From the NCBI RefSeq assembly GCF_019797845.1, contig NZ_CP081864.1, positions 4,836,001 to 4,900,000 on the forward strand: a DNA stretch of 64,000 nucleotides, read 5' to 3'. Shown piece after piece: positions 1 through 12,047 of the stretch. Origin of the DNA: Symbiopectobacterium purcellii (GTDB taxonomy: Bacteria > Pseudomonadota > Gammaproteobacteria > Enterobacterales > Enterobacteriaceae). The notes below the pieces were generated by a model. The model had not been told where the DNA came from and did not search any database. It saw only the letters and a list, made by a program, of their open reading frames with translations. Within the stretch, counting starts at the first letter, position 1. Each line of letters begins with the position of its first letter. Position numbers and translations under genes: made by a program.

Positions 1-300
1 ACCCGCGATTTCCTGCGCATCATTATTGAGCAGGCCACCGTGCCCGTCGTGGTTGACGCAGGTATTGGTGCCCCCAGCCACGCCACCGAGGCGCTGGAGA
101 TAGGGGCCGATGCGGTGCTGGTTAACACGGCGATTGCCGTGGCGCGCGATCCGGTGCAGATGGCTCACGCCTTTCGTTTAGCGGTGGACGCGGGCGAACG
201 GGCTCGTCAGGCTGGATTAGGTCAACGCCAACAGGCGGCAAGTGCCACCAGCCCGTTGACCGGCTTTCTTCATCAGATAAGATCGGAGGCGCAATCATGA
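1..300 (+). CDS. thiG: Thiazole synthase ThiG, C-terminal part (cut by window edge)
   Basis: Open frame from base 1 to the TGA at 298-300, giving the last 99 codons. ThiG builds the thiazole phosphate ring of thiamine in the cytoplasm from deoxyxylulose phosphate, dehydroglycine and ThiS thiocarboxylate. The visible segment has the phosphate-binding end of a TIM barrel: [12 protein letters not shown], then a [10 protein letters not shown] strand. The stop overlaps the thiH start as ATGA, so the two genes are translationally coupled, as in the enterobacterial thiCEFSGH operon. The remainder lies left of the window. Identification rests on the motifs and on the neighbour thiH. Confidence 0.93.
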   Translation, partial: TRDFLRIIIEQATVPVVVDAGIGAPSHATEALEIGADAVLVNTAIAVARDPVQMAHAFRLAVDAGERARQAGLGQRQQAASATSPLTGFLHQIRSEAQS

Positions 301-1445
301 CGCGCGCTTTTCGTACCCGCTGGGAGCAGCTCGATTGGGATGCCATCACAATCGATATCAACAGCAAAACCGCGCGTGATGTGGAACGGGCTCTTACCGC
401 GACCACGCTCTCCCGAGACGATATGATGGCACTGCTTTCCCCGGCAGCACTGCACTATCTGGAACCGCTGGCCGCACAGGCTCAGCAACTTACCCGGCAA
501 CGCTTCGGCAATACCGTGGGCTTTTATGTGCCGCTCTACTTGTCAAACCTGTGCGCCAATGACTGCACCTACTGTGGTTTCTCCATGAGCAACCACATCA
601 AGCGCAAGACCTTGAACCAAGAGGAAATCCTGCGCGAGATTGCCGCCATCAAAGCGCTGGGGTTTGACAACCTGCTGCTGGTCACGGGGGAGCATCAACG
701 TAAAGTCGGCATGGATTACTTTCGCGAGATGTTTCCCGTGATTCGGCCGCACTTCAGCGCGCTGATGATGGAAGTACAGCCGATGGCGCAGGAGGATTAC
801 TCAGAACTGAAAACGCTGGGGCTGGACGGGGTGATGGTCTATCAGGAAACCTACCATCCGGTGACCTATCAACAACATCACCTGCGCGGCAACAAGCAGG
901 ATTTCCATTGGCGCCTGGACACACCGGATCGTTTGGGCAGCGCCGGGATCGACAAGATCGGGCTCGGCGCGTTAATCGGCTTATCGCACAGTTGGCGCAC
1001 TGACTGCTATATGGTGGCGGAGCATCTGCTGTATTTGCAGCAAACCTACTGGCAGAGTCGTTACTCCATCTCCTTTCCGCGTCTGCGCCCCTGTGCAGGG
1101 GGGATCACGCCCGCATCGATCATGGACGAAGCGCAGTTACTGCAAGTGATTTGCGCGTTCCGCCTGCTGGCTCCCGACGTGGAATTATCGCTATCTACCC
1201 GGGAATCCCCCTATTTTCGCGATAACGTGGTGCCTATTGCTATCAACAGCGTCAGCGCGTTTTCCAAAACGCAGCCGGGCGGCTACGCAGACGATCGTTC
1301 CGAATTGGAGCAATTTGCCCCCCATGATAATCGCCGCCCGGAAGCCGTCGCACAAGCGATCGCGCAGGCTGGTCTGCAACCGGTATGGAAAGACTGGGAT
1401 GGGTATTTGGGAAGGCAGTCGCATCATCAACATCACGTGGGATAA
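297..1445 (+). CDS. thiH: 2-iminoacetate synthase ThiH (radical SAM)
   Basis: A 382-residue protein, close to the roughly 377 usual for enterobacterial ThiH. It cleaves tyrosine to 2-iminoacetate (dehydroglycine) and p-cresol, feeding ThiG in thiazole synthesis. The radical SAM [4Fe-4S] motif CANDCTYC is at residues 86-93 (Cys86, Cys90, Cys93). The barrel continues with [18 protein letters not shown] and the ARPCAGG-like segment [10 protein letters not shown]. The start ATG lies inside the thiG stop, so the pair is coupled. It appears to be the last gene of the operon, because a hairpin with a T-run follows about 110 bases downstream. Confidence 0.96.
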   Translation: MTRAFRTRWEQLDWDAITIDINSKTARDVERALTATTLSRDDMMALLSPAALHYLEPLAAQAQQLTRQRFGNTVGFYVPLYLSNLCANDCTYCGFSMSNHIKRKTLNQEEILREIAAIKALGFDNLLLVTGEHQRKVGMDYFREMFPVIRPHFSALMMEVQPMAQEDYSELKTLGLDGVMVYQETYHPVTYQQHHLRGNKQDFHWRLDTPDRLGSAGIDKIGLGALIGLSHSWRTDCYMVAEHLLYLQQTYWQSRYSISFPRLRPCAGGITPASIMDEAQLLQVICAFRLLAPDVELSLSTRESPYFRDNVVPIAINSVSAFSKTQPGGYADDRSELEQFAPHDNRRPEAVAQAIAQAGLQPVWKDWDGYLGRQSHHQHHVG

Positions 1446-1552
1446 CGGGGCGAAACGTGCCATTATCGGGCGATAAAACGGTCAGATCATGCACCCTCGG
1501 TTTATCTTTCGCTACGTAAAGTGAGGTTGTTGACGATCTCGACTCATCAACC

Positions 1553-1578
1553 AAAACCGGATTGTTCCATCCGGTTTT
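1553..1578 (+). terminator. Rho-independent terminator of the thi operon
   Basis: A 10-bp perfect stem (AAAACCGGAT / ATCCGGTTTT) with a six-base loop ends in TTTT about 110 bases after the thiH stop. It fits a thi operon terminator. The A-tract on the other side could also make it work for the convergent gene to the right. Confidence 0.75.
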
Positions 1579-1587
1579 GCCCCCTCT

Positions 1588-1622
1588 GCCGATACAGGGT
1601 GGCGTTAGCACGCTGTATCGGC
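1588..1622 (-). terminator. Hairpin downstream of the MocR-type gene
   Basis: The 10-bp inverted repeat GCCGATACAG / CTGTATCGGC with a 15-base loop lies 17 bases past the stop of the minus-strand regulator gene. There is no T-run after it on either strand, so it may be a 3'-end stabilising hairpin rather than a true terminator. Confidence 0.4.
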
Positions 1623-1639
1623 CCTTCTTCGACATACAC

Positions 1640-3073
1640 CTAGTGGCCGCTCACCGTATCTTCATGCAGCAGGTGTTCCGCCTGCTCGCCAATCACGCGT
1701 AGCATCTGTTGCATCTCATCGGTTAACGGCAGACCGTAGTGCACGCGCATACAGTTGCGGTATTTGCCGGACGCAGAGAACAACGAGCCAGAGGCTATCT
1801 GGATACCGGACTGGCGCAGTAGACTATTCAGTCGCAACGTATCGAAGGTTTCAGGAAACTCAATCCACATCAGAAACCCACCTTGCGGTCGACTTACACA
1901 AATTCCACAGGGGAAATAGCGCCGCACCCAGCAGGTGAACGTATCAAGATTGCTTTTGTAATAGGCGCGCATTCGACGCACGTGGGGCTGATAATGGCCC
2001 TGACGAATAAACTCCGCCACGGCTAACTGGGTATGGGTCACGGCATAGCCCGTGCTGGTGTATTTGGTATGCAGCACGCGTTCCAGATAGCGCCCGGGAG
2101 CAATCCATCCGACACGCAACCCAGGTGCAAAGCTTTTGGAAAATGAACTGCACAGCAGCACTCTGCCATCGCTATCGAAGGATTTGATGGTGCGCGGCCG
2201 TGGGTACTCATACGCCAACTCACCGTAAGCATCATCTTCAATGATGGCAATATCAAACTGCTGTGCCAGCACGATCAGCGCCTTCTTGCGCGCATCCGGC
2301 ATATAAAAGCCGAGCGGATTATTACAGCTTGGCACCAGCATGACCGCTTTTATCGGCCACTGCTCCAGCGCCAACTGCAAGGCTTCCAGACTGATACCCG
2401 TCACGGCATCGGTGGGGATTTCCACCACTTTGATCCCCAATCCTCGAAGCGTTTGCAGCGTGCCGGGAAAGGTGGGTGACTCCACCGCCACAATATCCCC
2501 TTCCCGACACAGGGAACGCAATGCGGTGAACAACGCCTCCTGACAACCGGTGGTGATCACGATATCTTCTGCCGCCAGTTGGCAATCGCTGTCAAGCGCC
2601 AATCGAGCAATTTGCTCGCGCAGTTCCGGCGCGCCATACATATTGCCGTAATTCAGTACCCGCAGGTCCTGCCGCTGACAAAAGCGCGTCAGGGATTTCC
2701 ATAAAGGTTTAATCGAGGATTGGCTGACATCCGGTCCACCGCCGCCCAGGTTGTACAGGTTACGTTCCGGATTGGGGCTGAACAGCTCTCGCACCGAATC
2801 CCATTGGCTGATTTCTACCGGGCGCTGCGCAGGACGGGTTAAGCCCGGCACGGGCGGATGTGCTTTGCGCGGCGCGACATAATAGCCAGAACGGGGCTGC
2901 GGCAAAATAAGCTGCTGAGATTCCAGCACATGATAGGCCTGCTGTACGGTGCTAATGCTCACGCCGTGTTCCTGACTGAGCGTGCGCACGGAGGGCAAAC
3001 GCTCGCCGTTTTGGTACAACCCTTGTTCAATGCGCTGCGCCAAAAGCGCGGCGAGATGCTGGTAACGCGTCAT
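1640..3073 (-). CDS. MocR/GntR-family regulator with aminotransferase-like domain (YdcR-like)
   Basis: A predicted 477-residue PLP-dependent transcription regulator. Residues 1-75 form a GntR-type winged helix (ERLPSVRTLSQEHGVSISTV, then a Gly-Tyr-Tyr-Val wing). A linker is followed by a fold-type I aminotransferase domain with the GGGGPD start, the CNNPLG and DDAYGEL strands and the PLP lysine in SSFSKSFAPGLR. E. coli YdcR has the same architecture. The start at 3073 was chosen because the frame then begins MTRYQHLAALLAQRIE, at the first GntR helix; an upstream ATG would add ten unlikely residues. It is divergent from a DUF1127 gene, a common arrangement, and may control it. The effector amine is unknown. 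Confidence 0.85.
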   Translation of the reverse strand: MTRYQHLAALLAQRIEQGLYQNGERLPSVRTLSQEHGVSISTVQQAYHVLESQQLILPQPRSGYYVAPRKAHPPVPGLTRPAQRPVEISQWDSVRELFSPNPERNLYNLGGGGPDVSQSSIKPLWKSLTRFCQRQDLRVLNYGNMYGAPELREQIARLALDSDCQLAAEDIVITTGCQEALFTALRSLCREGDIVAVESPTFPGTLQTLRGLGIKVVEIPTDAVTGISLEALQLALEQWPIKAVMLVPSCNNPLGFYMPDARKKALIVLAQQFDIAIIEDDAYGELAYEYPRPRTIKSFDSDGRVLLCSSFSKSFAPGLRVGWIAPGRYLERVLHTKYTSTGYAVTHTQLAVAEFIRQGHYQPHVRRMRAYYKSNLDTFTCWVRRYFPCGICVSRPQGGFLMWIEFPETFDTLRLNSLLRQSGIQIASGSLFSASGKYRNCMRVHYGLPLTDEMQQMLRVIGEQAEHLLHEDTVSGH

Positions 3074-3248
3074 AAGTATCCGTGTTGCACCATGCGTCAG
3101 CAAAAAAACCAGTACAGATAGAGGTAAAACAGGCCATTCAGTTGCAATATAGCGCGATCTGTATGCTTGAAAAATCGATTTTCTGAGGCTGTATCCTCAT
3201 CGCGTTCACCTTCATCATAAACAGTATCTTGAGGAGAAGGAGAGCGCA

Positions 3249-3437
3249 ATGAGCCAGTGGAGAAGCGGTTGTAAAACAGCAATAACGCGGAGTATTGATA
3301 TCACCATCCGCACCCCATTTCGGTGGTGGTGTCACTGGCTAAAACGCCGTACCACGCTGCGCGAACTGCGTCGACTCAATGACGCTCAGCTCAAAGACAT
3401 CGGCCTCACCGCTCACGATGTCGACCGTTTTCGCTAA
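3249..3437 (+). CDS. Small arginine-rich DUF1127 protein
   Basis: A 62-residue basic protein. Its C-terminal half is a typical DUF1127 domain: LRELRRLNDAQLKDIGLTAH, then DVDRFR. A strong Shine-Dalgarno stretch of overlapping GAGGAG and AAGGAG lies just upstream, at about 3231-3241, and supports the start. Family members in other bacteria have been linked to phosphate or RNA-related metabolism and small-RNA turnover; its role here is unknown. It is divergent from the MocR-type regulator, with 175 bases between the starts, so the two may share a control region. Confidence 0.85.
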   Translation: MSQWRSGCKTAITRSIDITIRTPFRWWCHWLKRRTTLRELRRLNDAQLKDIGLTAHDVDRFR

Positions 3438-3563
3438 ACAGAGGTTCCGGCCGGACGGGTTGAGTGCGGCCGGGTTTACAATATCCATCCAGTATGGTTC
3501 TATGTCCCGGCGTTACTCTCTCAGCCATGCGCATGGCGTTAACTCAACCCGAATGACATCATC

Positions 3564-4889
3564 ATGCGTAAGTTCGCCATTTGGATACTCTTAACGGCCC
3601 TATCCGCTCTCGCGCTGAGCATTCATACGCTGCAACAACAGTATGAAGAACACAGCGCCGAGTTCCGTATCCTCTATCGTGATGTGGCACTCAAACTGTC
3701 TCAGCATGATGTCATCCTGACGCTGCTTTCCGCCGCCAGCGATCCCGAGAGAGTCAAAAAAGCGTTTCCCCAAATTCTTATCTTAAAAACACGCGCACCG
3801 GAGTTCAGTGCCACCGAGCCGCAACTGGCGGGCAACGGCACCTATTGGCTAAACGGCCAGCACGTCTCGTTGCTGATCGACCTCAATCAGGTACTCAGCA
3901 CACTGCCGCAGAGCAATGCATTTCGTACTTTGCGTCTGTACTGGCATGACACCCCTCTGGTGGTGCTTGGTGATGCAACGACGACGTCTTACTGGCAGTG
4001 GCATAAAGCGCTGGTGGGCGATTCACAGCCGTTTGAGCTTTCGGCAGGAAACGATCCCGACTGGCGTCATCTGCCCTGGATCAGCATGCTGTTGTTTGCC
4101 CTGCTCTGGGCGCTCGTCATAGCGTTTGTCAGCCGCTACCTGATGTATAAACGTCAACGTGTGCTGGCGGATTTACGCGCGCAGTTTTCCGAACTCACCC
4201 GGCTCAATACCATGGGTGAGATCACCGCCGGTATGGTACATGAGCTGAATCAACCGCTTACTGCGATTCTGAGTTACAACCAAACCGCCCTGAGTTTACT
4301 GAAACAAGAAAAGAGCGCGGAGATCGCCCCGCTGCTCAACGCCGCGGTCGTGCAAACCAAACGCATCAGTGCCCTGCTCACCGATTTACGGCAAAAAATG
4401 CATAGCGACCATGTGCCCTTACAACCGATTAATCTGAAACCGGTCTGGTCACGTGTGTTAATGCTGCTGGAAAACGAGTTACAGGCAGGGAAAATGAAAA
4501 TCATCAACAAAATCCCCGATGATCTGCCGCCGTTTCTCGCTGCACCGCAGTGGGTTGAGCAAATTCTGCATAACCTGCTGCTCAATGCGATCCAGGCACA
4601 GCGAGATAATGCGCCGAAATCGGCCTGGGTTGAGATCGCTGCATACCCGACGGAAAGGGGCATTACACTGACCCTAACGGACGGCGGACCGGGGTTATCT
4701 GAGCAGGCGCTACAGAATGTCTTTCTGCCCTTTTTCACCACCCGGCAAGGGGGATTAGGGCTCGGGATGGCGCTGACCCAAACCTTGGTGCAGGGTCTCA
4801 ACGGCGACATCAGCGCAGAAAATGTCGCTGGCAGTGGAGCCCGATTCACACTGTGGTTTCCTTTCAACGCCGAGGAGCAGACCCCTTGA
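3564..4889 (+). CDS. Membrane sensor histidine kinase
   Basis: A 441-residue two-component sensor. TM1 is about residues 5-21 and TM2 about 171-192, enclosing a periplasmic domain of about 150 residues with no motif I recognise. The cytoplasmic part has a HisKA segment GEITAGMVHELNQPLTAIL with phospho-acceptor His226. The N box is LLNAIQA (Asn341), the G1 box DGGPGLSE begins at Asp373, and the G2 box GGLGLGMAL is at about 396-404. The HELNQPL form is typical of the FixL/DctB/TodS-like group. The stop overlaps the next gene's TTG start, so kinase and regulator are coupled. The ligand is not known; the neighbouring secreted DUF336 protein and transporter point to a small-molecule or redox signal. 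Confidence 0.9.
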   Translation: MRKFAIWILLTALSALALSIHTLQQQYEEHSAEFRILYRDVALKLSQHDVILTLLSAASDPERVKKAFPQILILKTRAPEFSATEPQLAGNGTYWLNGQHVSLLIDLNQVLSTLPQSNAFRTLRLYWHDTPLVVLGDATTTSYWQWHKALVGDSQPFELSAGNDPDWRHLPWISMLLFALLWALVIAFVSRYLMYKRQRVLADLRAQFSELTRLNTMGEITAGMVHELNQPLTAILSYNQTALSLLKQEKSAEIAPLLNAAVVQTKRISALLTDLRQKMHSDHVPLQPINLKPVWSRVLMLLENELQAGKMKIINKIPDDLPPFLAAPQWVEQILHNLLLNAIQAQRDNAPKSAWVEIAAYPTERGITLTLTDGGPGLSEQALQNVFLPFFTTRQGGLGLGMALTQTLVQGLNGDISAENVAGSGARFTLWFPFNAEEQTP

Positions 4890-5509
4890 CGCAGTGTGTT
4901 TATCTGATTGACGATGATGACGCTATCCGCGACTCACTCAGTGCATTGCTGGCTTCCGTCGGGTGGCAAACGCAACCCTATGCCAGCATTGCTGATTTTG
5001 AACATCAGCACAGTGACTGGTGCTCGCTGCACGGTTGTCTGTTGCTCGATATTCGTATGCCAGGCAAAACGGGGCTCACCCTGTTAGCGGAGTGGCAACA
5101 GCGCGGCATGGATATCCCCGTCATCATCATGACAGGTCATGGCAATATCAATTTATGCCGACGCGCCTTTAAAAGTGGTGCCTTCGAATTTTTGACCAAG
5201 CCCATCGATGCAGATCTGCTGCTCGAAACGGTTTCTGGCGCGATGGCACAGTTTCAAACGCAGGCTGCCCAGCGCCAACAAGCCACACAGTTACGGGATA
5301 AGCTCAATACGCTTTCTGCGCGCGAGCATGAAGTGATGGCACTGATGATGGAGGGGAAATCGAACAAAGAGATCGCCAAAGATCTGCAACTCTCCGCCCG
5401 CACCGTGGAGGCCCACCGCGCGAATCTGTTCTCCAAACTGGAAATAAACTCGCTGGCAAAATTGATAAAACTGTATGGTGGGCAATCGCTTATCGATAAA
5501 GCTCCGTAA
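4886..5509 (+). CDS. FixJ/NarL-type response regulator
   Basis: A predicted 207-residue regulator. The receiver domain has the acidic pocket LIDDDDAIR, phospho-acceptor Asp55 in LLLDIRMPG, the threonine in MTGHG and the lysine in LTKPID. A C-terminal LuxR-type helix-turn-helix follows (LSAREHEVMALMMEGKSNKE, then RTVEAHRANL). The start was set at the TTG at 4886 because GAGGAG lies at 4872-4877 and the receiver begins immediately; the longer frame would add 11 residues inside the kinase gene. The TTGA overlap with the kinase stop indicates coupled translation. It probably activates the downstream DUF336 gene or the convergent transporter gene, but no operator was identified. Confidence 0.9.
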   Translation: MTQCVYLIDDDDAIRDSLSALLASVGWQTQPYASIADFEHQHSDWCSLHGCLLLDIRMPGKTGLTLLAEWQQRGMDIPVIIMTGHGNINLCRRAFKSGAFEFLTKPIDADLLLETVSGAMAQFQTQAAQRQQATQLRDKLNTLSAREHEVMALMMEGKSNKEIAKDLQLSARTVEAHRANLFSKLEINSLAKLIKLYGGQSLIDKAP

Positions 5510-5613
5510 AATTACGCAGTGGCTTGAGTAATCAACCGAATGGTTCCTTCCAGAGGCTCTGGTTACGCTGTCCTTGTCGCATCCCTCCCAAGGACAACAG
5601 GAGCCAGAACATA

Positions 5614-6111
5614 ATGAAACGCCTTCTTATTACCACACTGCTTTTCAGCGGCATTACCGCCTTCCCCAGCTTGGCCAATGGCGTGTTGAGCGAAAAAAAT
5701 CTTTCTTTGGCGCTGGCCGAACAGCTGGCACAGCACGCCATCCAATCCTGCGTCGCCAAGAATGTAAACGTGGCGGTGACCATCGTCGATCGTGCTGGCG
5801 TAGTGAAACTGGCCAAACGCATGGACAACGCCGGTCCGCATACCCTCGAAGCCAGCCGGATGAAGGCCTTTACCGCACTCACCACCAAAACGCCCACCGA
5901 AAACGTGATGAAAAATGCCCAGGCCAACGCTGAAGCGCAAAATCTGCGTGATATTCCGGGCTTTTTACTGCTGGCAGGCGGCGTGCCGGTGAAAGTCGGG
6001 GATCAAACCATTGGGGCGATTGGCATTGGTGGCGCGCCCTCGGGCAGTATCGACCAACAGTGTGCGCTGGATGCGCTCGAGGCGGTTAAAGCGCAACTTA
6101 GCGCAAAATAG
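5614..6111 (+). CDS. Secreted GlcG/HbpS-like (DUF336) heme-binding family protein
   Basis: A 165-residue protein with a clear Sec signal peptide (MKRLLITTLLFSGITAFPSLA). The mature domain is of the GlcG/HbpS type (DUF336): VTIVDRAGVVKLAKRMDNAG, then SRMKAFTALTTKTPTE, then GGVPVKVGDQTIGAIGIGG. The start at 5614 follows CAGGAG at 5599-5604; the frame is open 30 codons further up, but that stretch is not signal-like. Some relatives bind heme, and in Streptomyces HbpS works with the SenS-SenR two-component system. Lying directly after a sensor/regulator pair, this one could be a periplasmic accessory sensor or a substrate binder for the adjacent transporter. That role is inference. Confidence 0.85.
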   Translation: MKRLLITTLLFSGITAFPSLANGVLSEKNLSLALAEQLAQHAIQSCVAKNVNVAVTIVDRAGVVKLAKRMDNAGPHTLEASRMKAFTALTTKTPTENVMKNAQANAEAQNLRDIPGFLLLAGGVPVKVGDQTIGAIGIGGAPSGSIDQQCALDALEAVKAQLSAK

Positions 6112-6117
6112 CGGGAG

Positions 6118-6155
6118 AGACCGTAACGTACAGCACTATCGCGTTACGGTCTTTG
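6118..6155 (+). terminator. Bidirectional terminator between the DUF336 gene and the transporter pseudogene
   Basis: An 11-bp perfect stem (AGACCGTAACG / CGTTACGGTCT) runs into TTTG on the plus strand. It lies seven bases after the DUF336 stop and just before the convergent transporter stop, so it can serve both. Confidence 0.65.
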
Positions 6156-6162
6156 TTAGCGG

Positions 6163-7523
6163 TCAATCCGTTGACTGTGGCTTCATACTCATACCGACCA
6201 CGGCGGAGATCAGGCACCCTATCGCCAGATAACCCGCAACGCCGTACCAGGCGCCGGAGAAAAATGTCACCAGCAGCACGGCAATAAACGGCGTAAAGCC
6301 ACCGCCCACCACGCTCGCGACCTGATAACCCACGCCTGCACCGCTATAGCGGTAAGCGGTACCAAACAGTTCGGTAAACATCGGTTGCTGCACACTGACG
6401 ATCATATCGTGCGCGACATTCGCCAGCAGAATAGCGAACAGCAGAATCAGCACCGTGTTGTGATTCTCCAGCGCGATAAAGAACGGCACCGCACTGGCTG
6501 CACCGATCAGCGCACCGGTGACATAGATACGACGACGACCGAAGCTGTCCGCCAGTCAGGCAAAAGCAGGGATAGAAAAGCAGCTGATTGCCCCCACCAG
6601 CAGGCCGATATTCAGGAACATATCGCGCGACAGGCCAAGATGTGCGGTTGAGTAGTTCAACGCAAAAGCCGTAACGATATACATCGTCAACAGTTCGCCA
6701 AGGCCAGAGCAATGATCAGCAGAAATGCTTTTGGATGTTTGCGCAATGCTTCAAAAATGGGGAAAGAGCGGAGCTTGCTGGCGCGATCTTGCAGCGTTTT
6801 ATTGGCTTCAAACTCCTGCGATTCATCCATGCCGTTACGCACCCACCAGGCGATGGCAACCAGTATCAGGCTGAACAGGAAGGGCAACCGCCAGCCCCAG
6901 GTCACAAACTCCTCGTTGGTCGTCCAATGACTGACAATAGAAATAGAGCCGGTCGCCAGCAACAAGCCGACACCATAACCGACCTGCACACCGCTACTGT
7001 AAAAGGCTTTTTTCTTCTTCGGCGCGCTTTCCACCGCAAGCAATGCTGCACCGCCCCACTCGCCACCAACAGCAAACCCCTGAATAGCACGCAAGGTGAC
7101 CAGCAACACCGGAGCCCACCAGCCGATAGACGCAAATGAAGGCAACAGGCCGATGAACGCTGTGGCAATCCCCATCATCCACACGGTGATCATCAGCATG
7201 CGTTTACGCCCCAGGCGATCGCCAAAATGACCGAATACCATGCCACCCAGCGGACGGAACAAGAAGCCGACGCCAAAAGTCCCGAAGGCGGCCAGCGTCC
7301 CCATGGTCGGGCTTATCTGAGGGAAAAATTCAGTGTTAAACACCAAAGCGGCAACTATTCCGTACAGTAGAAAGTCATACCAGTCGACAACGGCGCCGAC
7401 AAAACTTCCCCATGCAGCACGGCGTGCACGGTTATGTGTAGGGCTTTCAGACAGAGATTGTGAGCTGTTGCGGTTTGCTGCGCTATCGCTCTGCGGCGAC
7501 ATTGGTGTGCTTGTGCTGTTCAT
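6163..7523 (-). pseudogene. MHS-family (ShiA-like) MFS transporter, broken by frameshift and nonsense codon
   Basis: With both lesions repaired this would be a protein of about 453 residues of the metabolite:H+ symporter family. Family signatures include WYDFLLYGIVAALVF, GGMVFGHFGDRLGRKR and RAIQGFAVGGEWGGA. Family members import organic acids such as shikimate, citrate or dicarboxylates. Two lesions are visible. Around 6695-6698 one G is missing: ALA is followed by NC-stop instead of ELLTMYIV. At 6556-6558 the restored frame has TGA where the family usually has Trp (AFA-stop-LADSFGRRR). The remaining C-terminal frame is intact to 6163. Loss of both helix bundles' continuity makes function very unlikely. 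Confidence 0.88.
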
Positions 7524-7674
7524 GTTTATCTCGTTATTTTAAATTTACACAACTGTACACTAAATATTACTCAGAAGAAATTCATATCATGGTTACAAAA
7601 GTACGATTAAGAAGTATGCGTGACGAAGGGGAGCAAGTCTGCTTTTTTTCTGTGAGTTCACAGGCCGAGAGATA

Positions 7675-7704
7675 AAAAAAACCCCGGCCAATGGACCGGG
7701 GTTT
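7675..7704 (-). terminator. Terminator of the rplKAJL-rpoBC transcription unit
   Basis: On the minus strand the perfect 9-bp stem AAACCCCGG / CCGGGGTTT is followed by a run of T's, about 30 bases after the rpoC stop. It is a strong rho-independent terminator. Confidence 0.9.
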
Positions 7705-7732
7705 AGACGTTTAAGCGTTATCAGTAGCTAGC

Positions 7733-11956
<4,224 letters not shown>

Positions 11957-12047
11957 GGATTGGCTCCCGTCGGAGTTAGACCTGTTGGATGCCTGAGCCG
12001 AAGCTCAGGCACTCCTTTACACGAGCAAAGCGTACCAGCGAGCAGGA

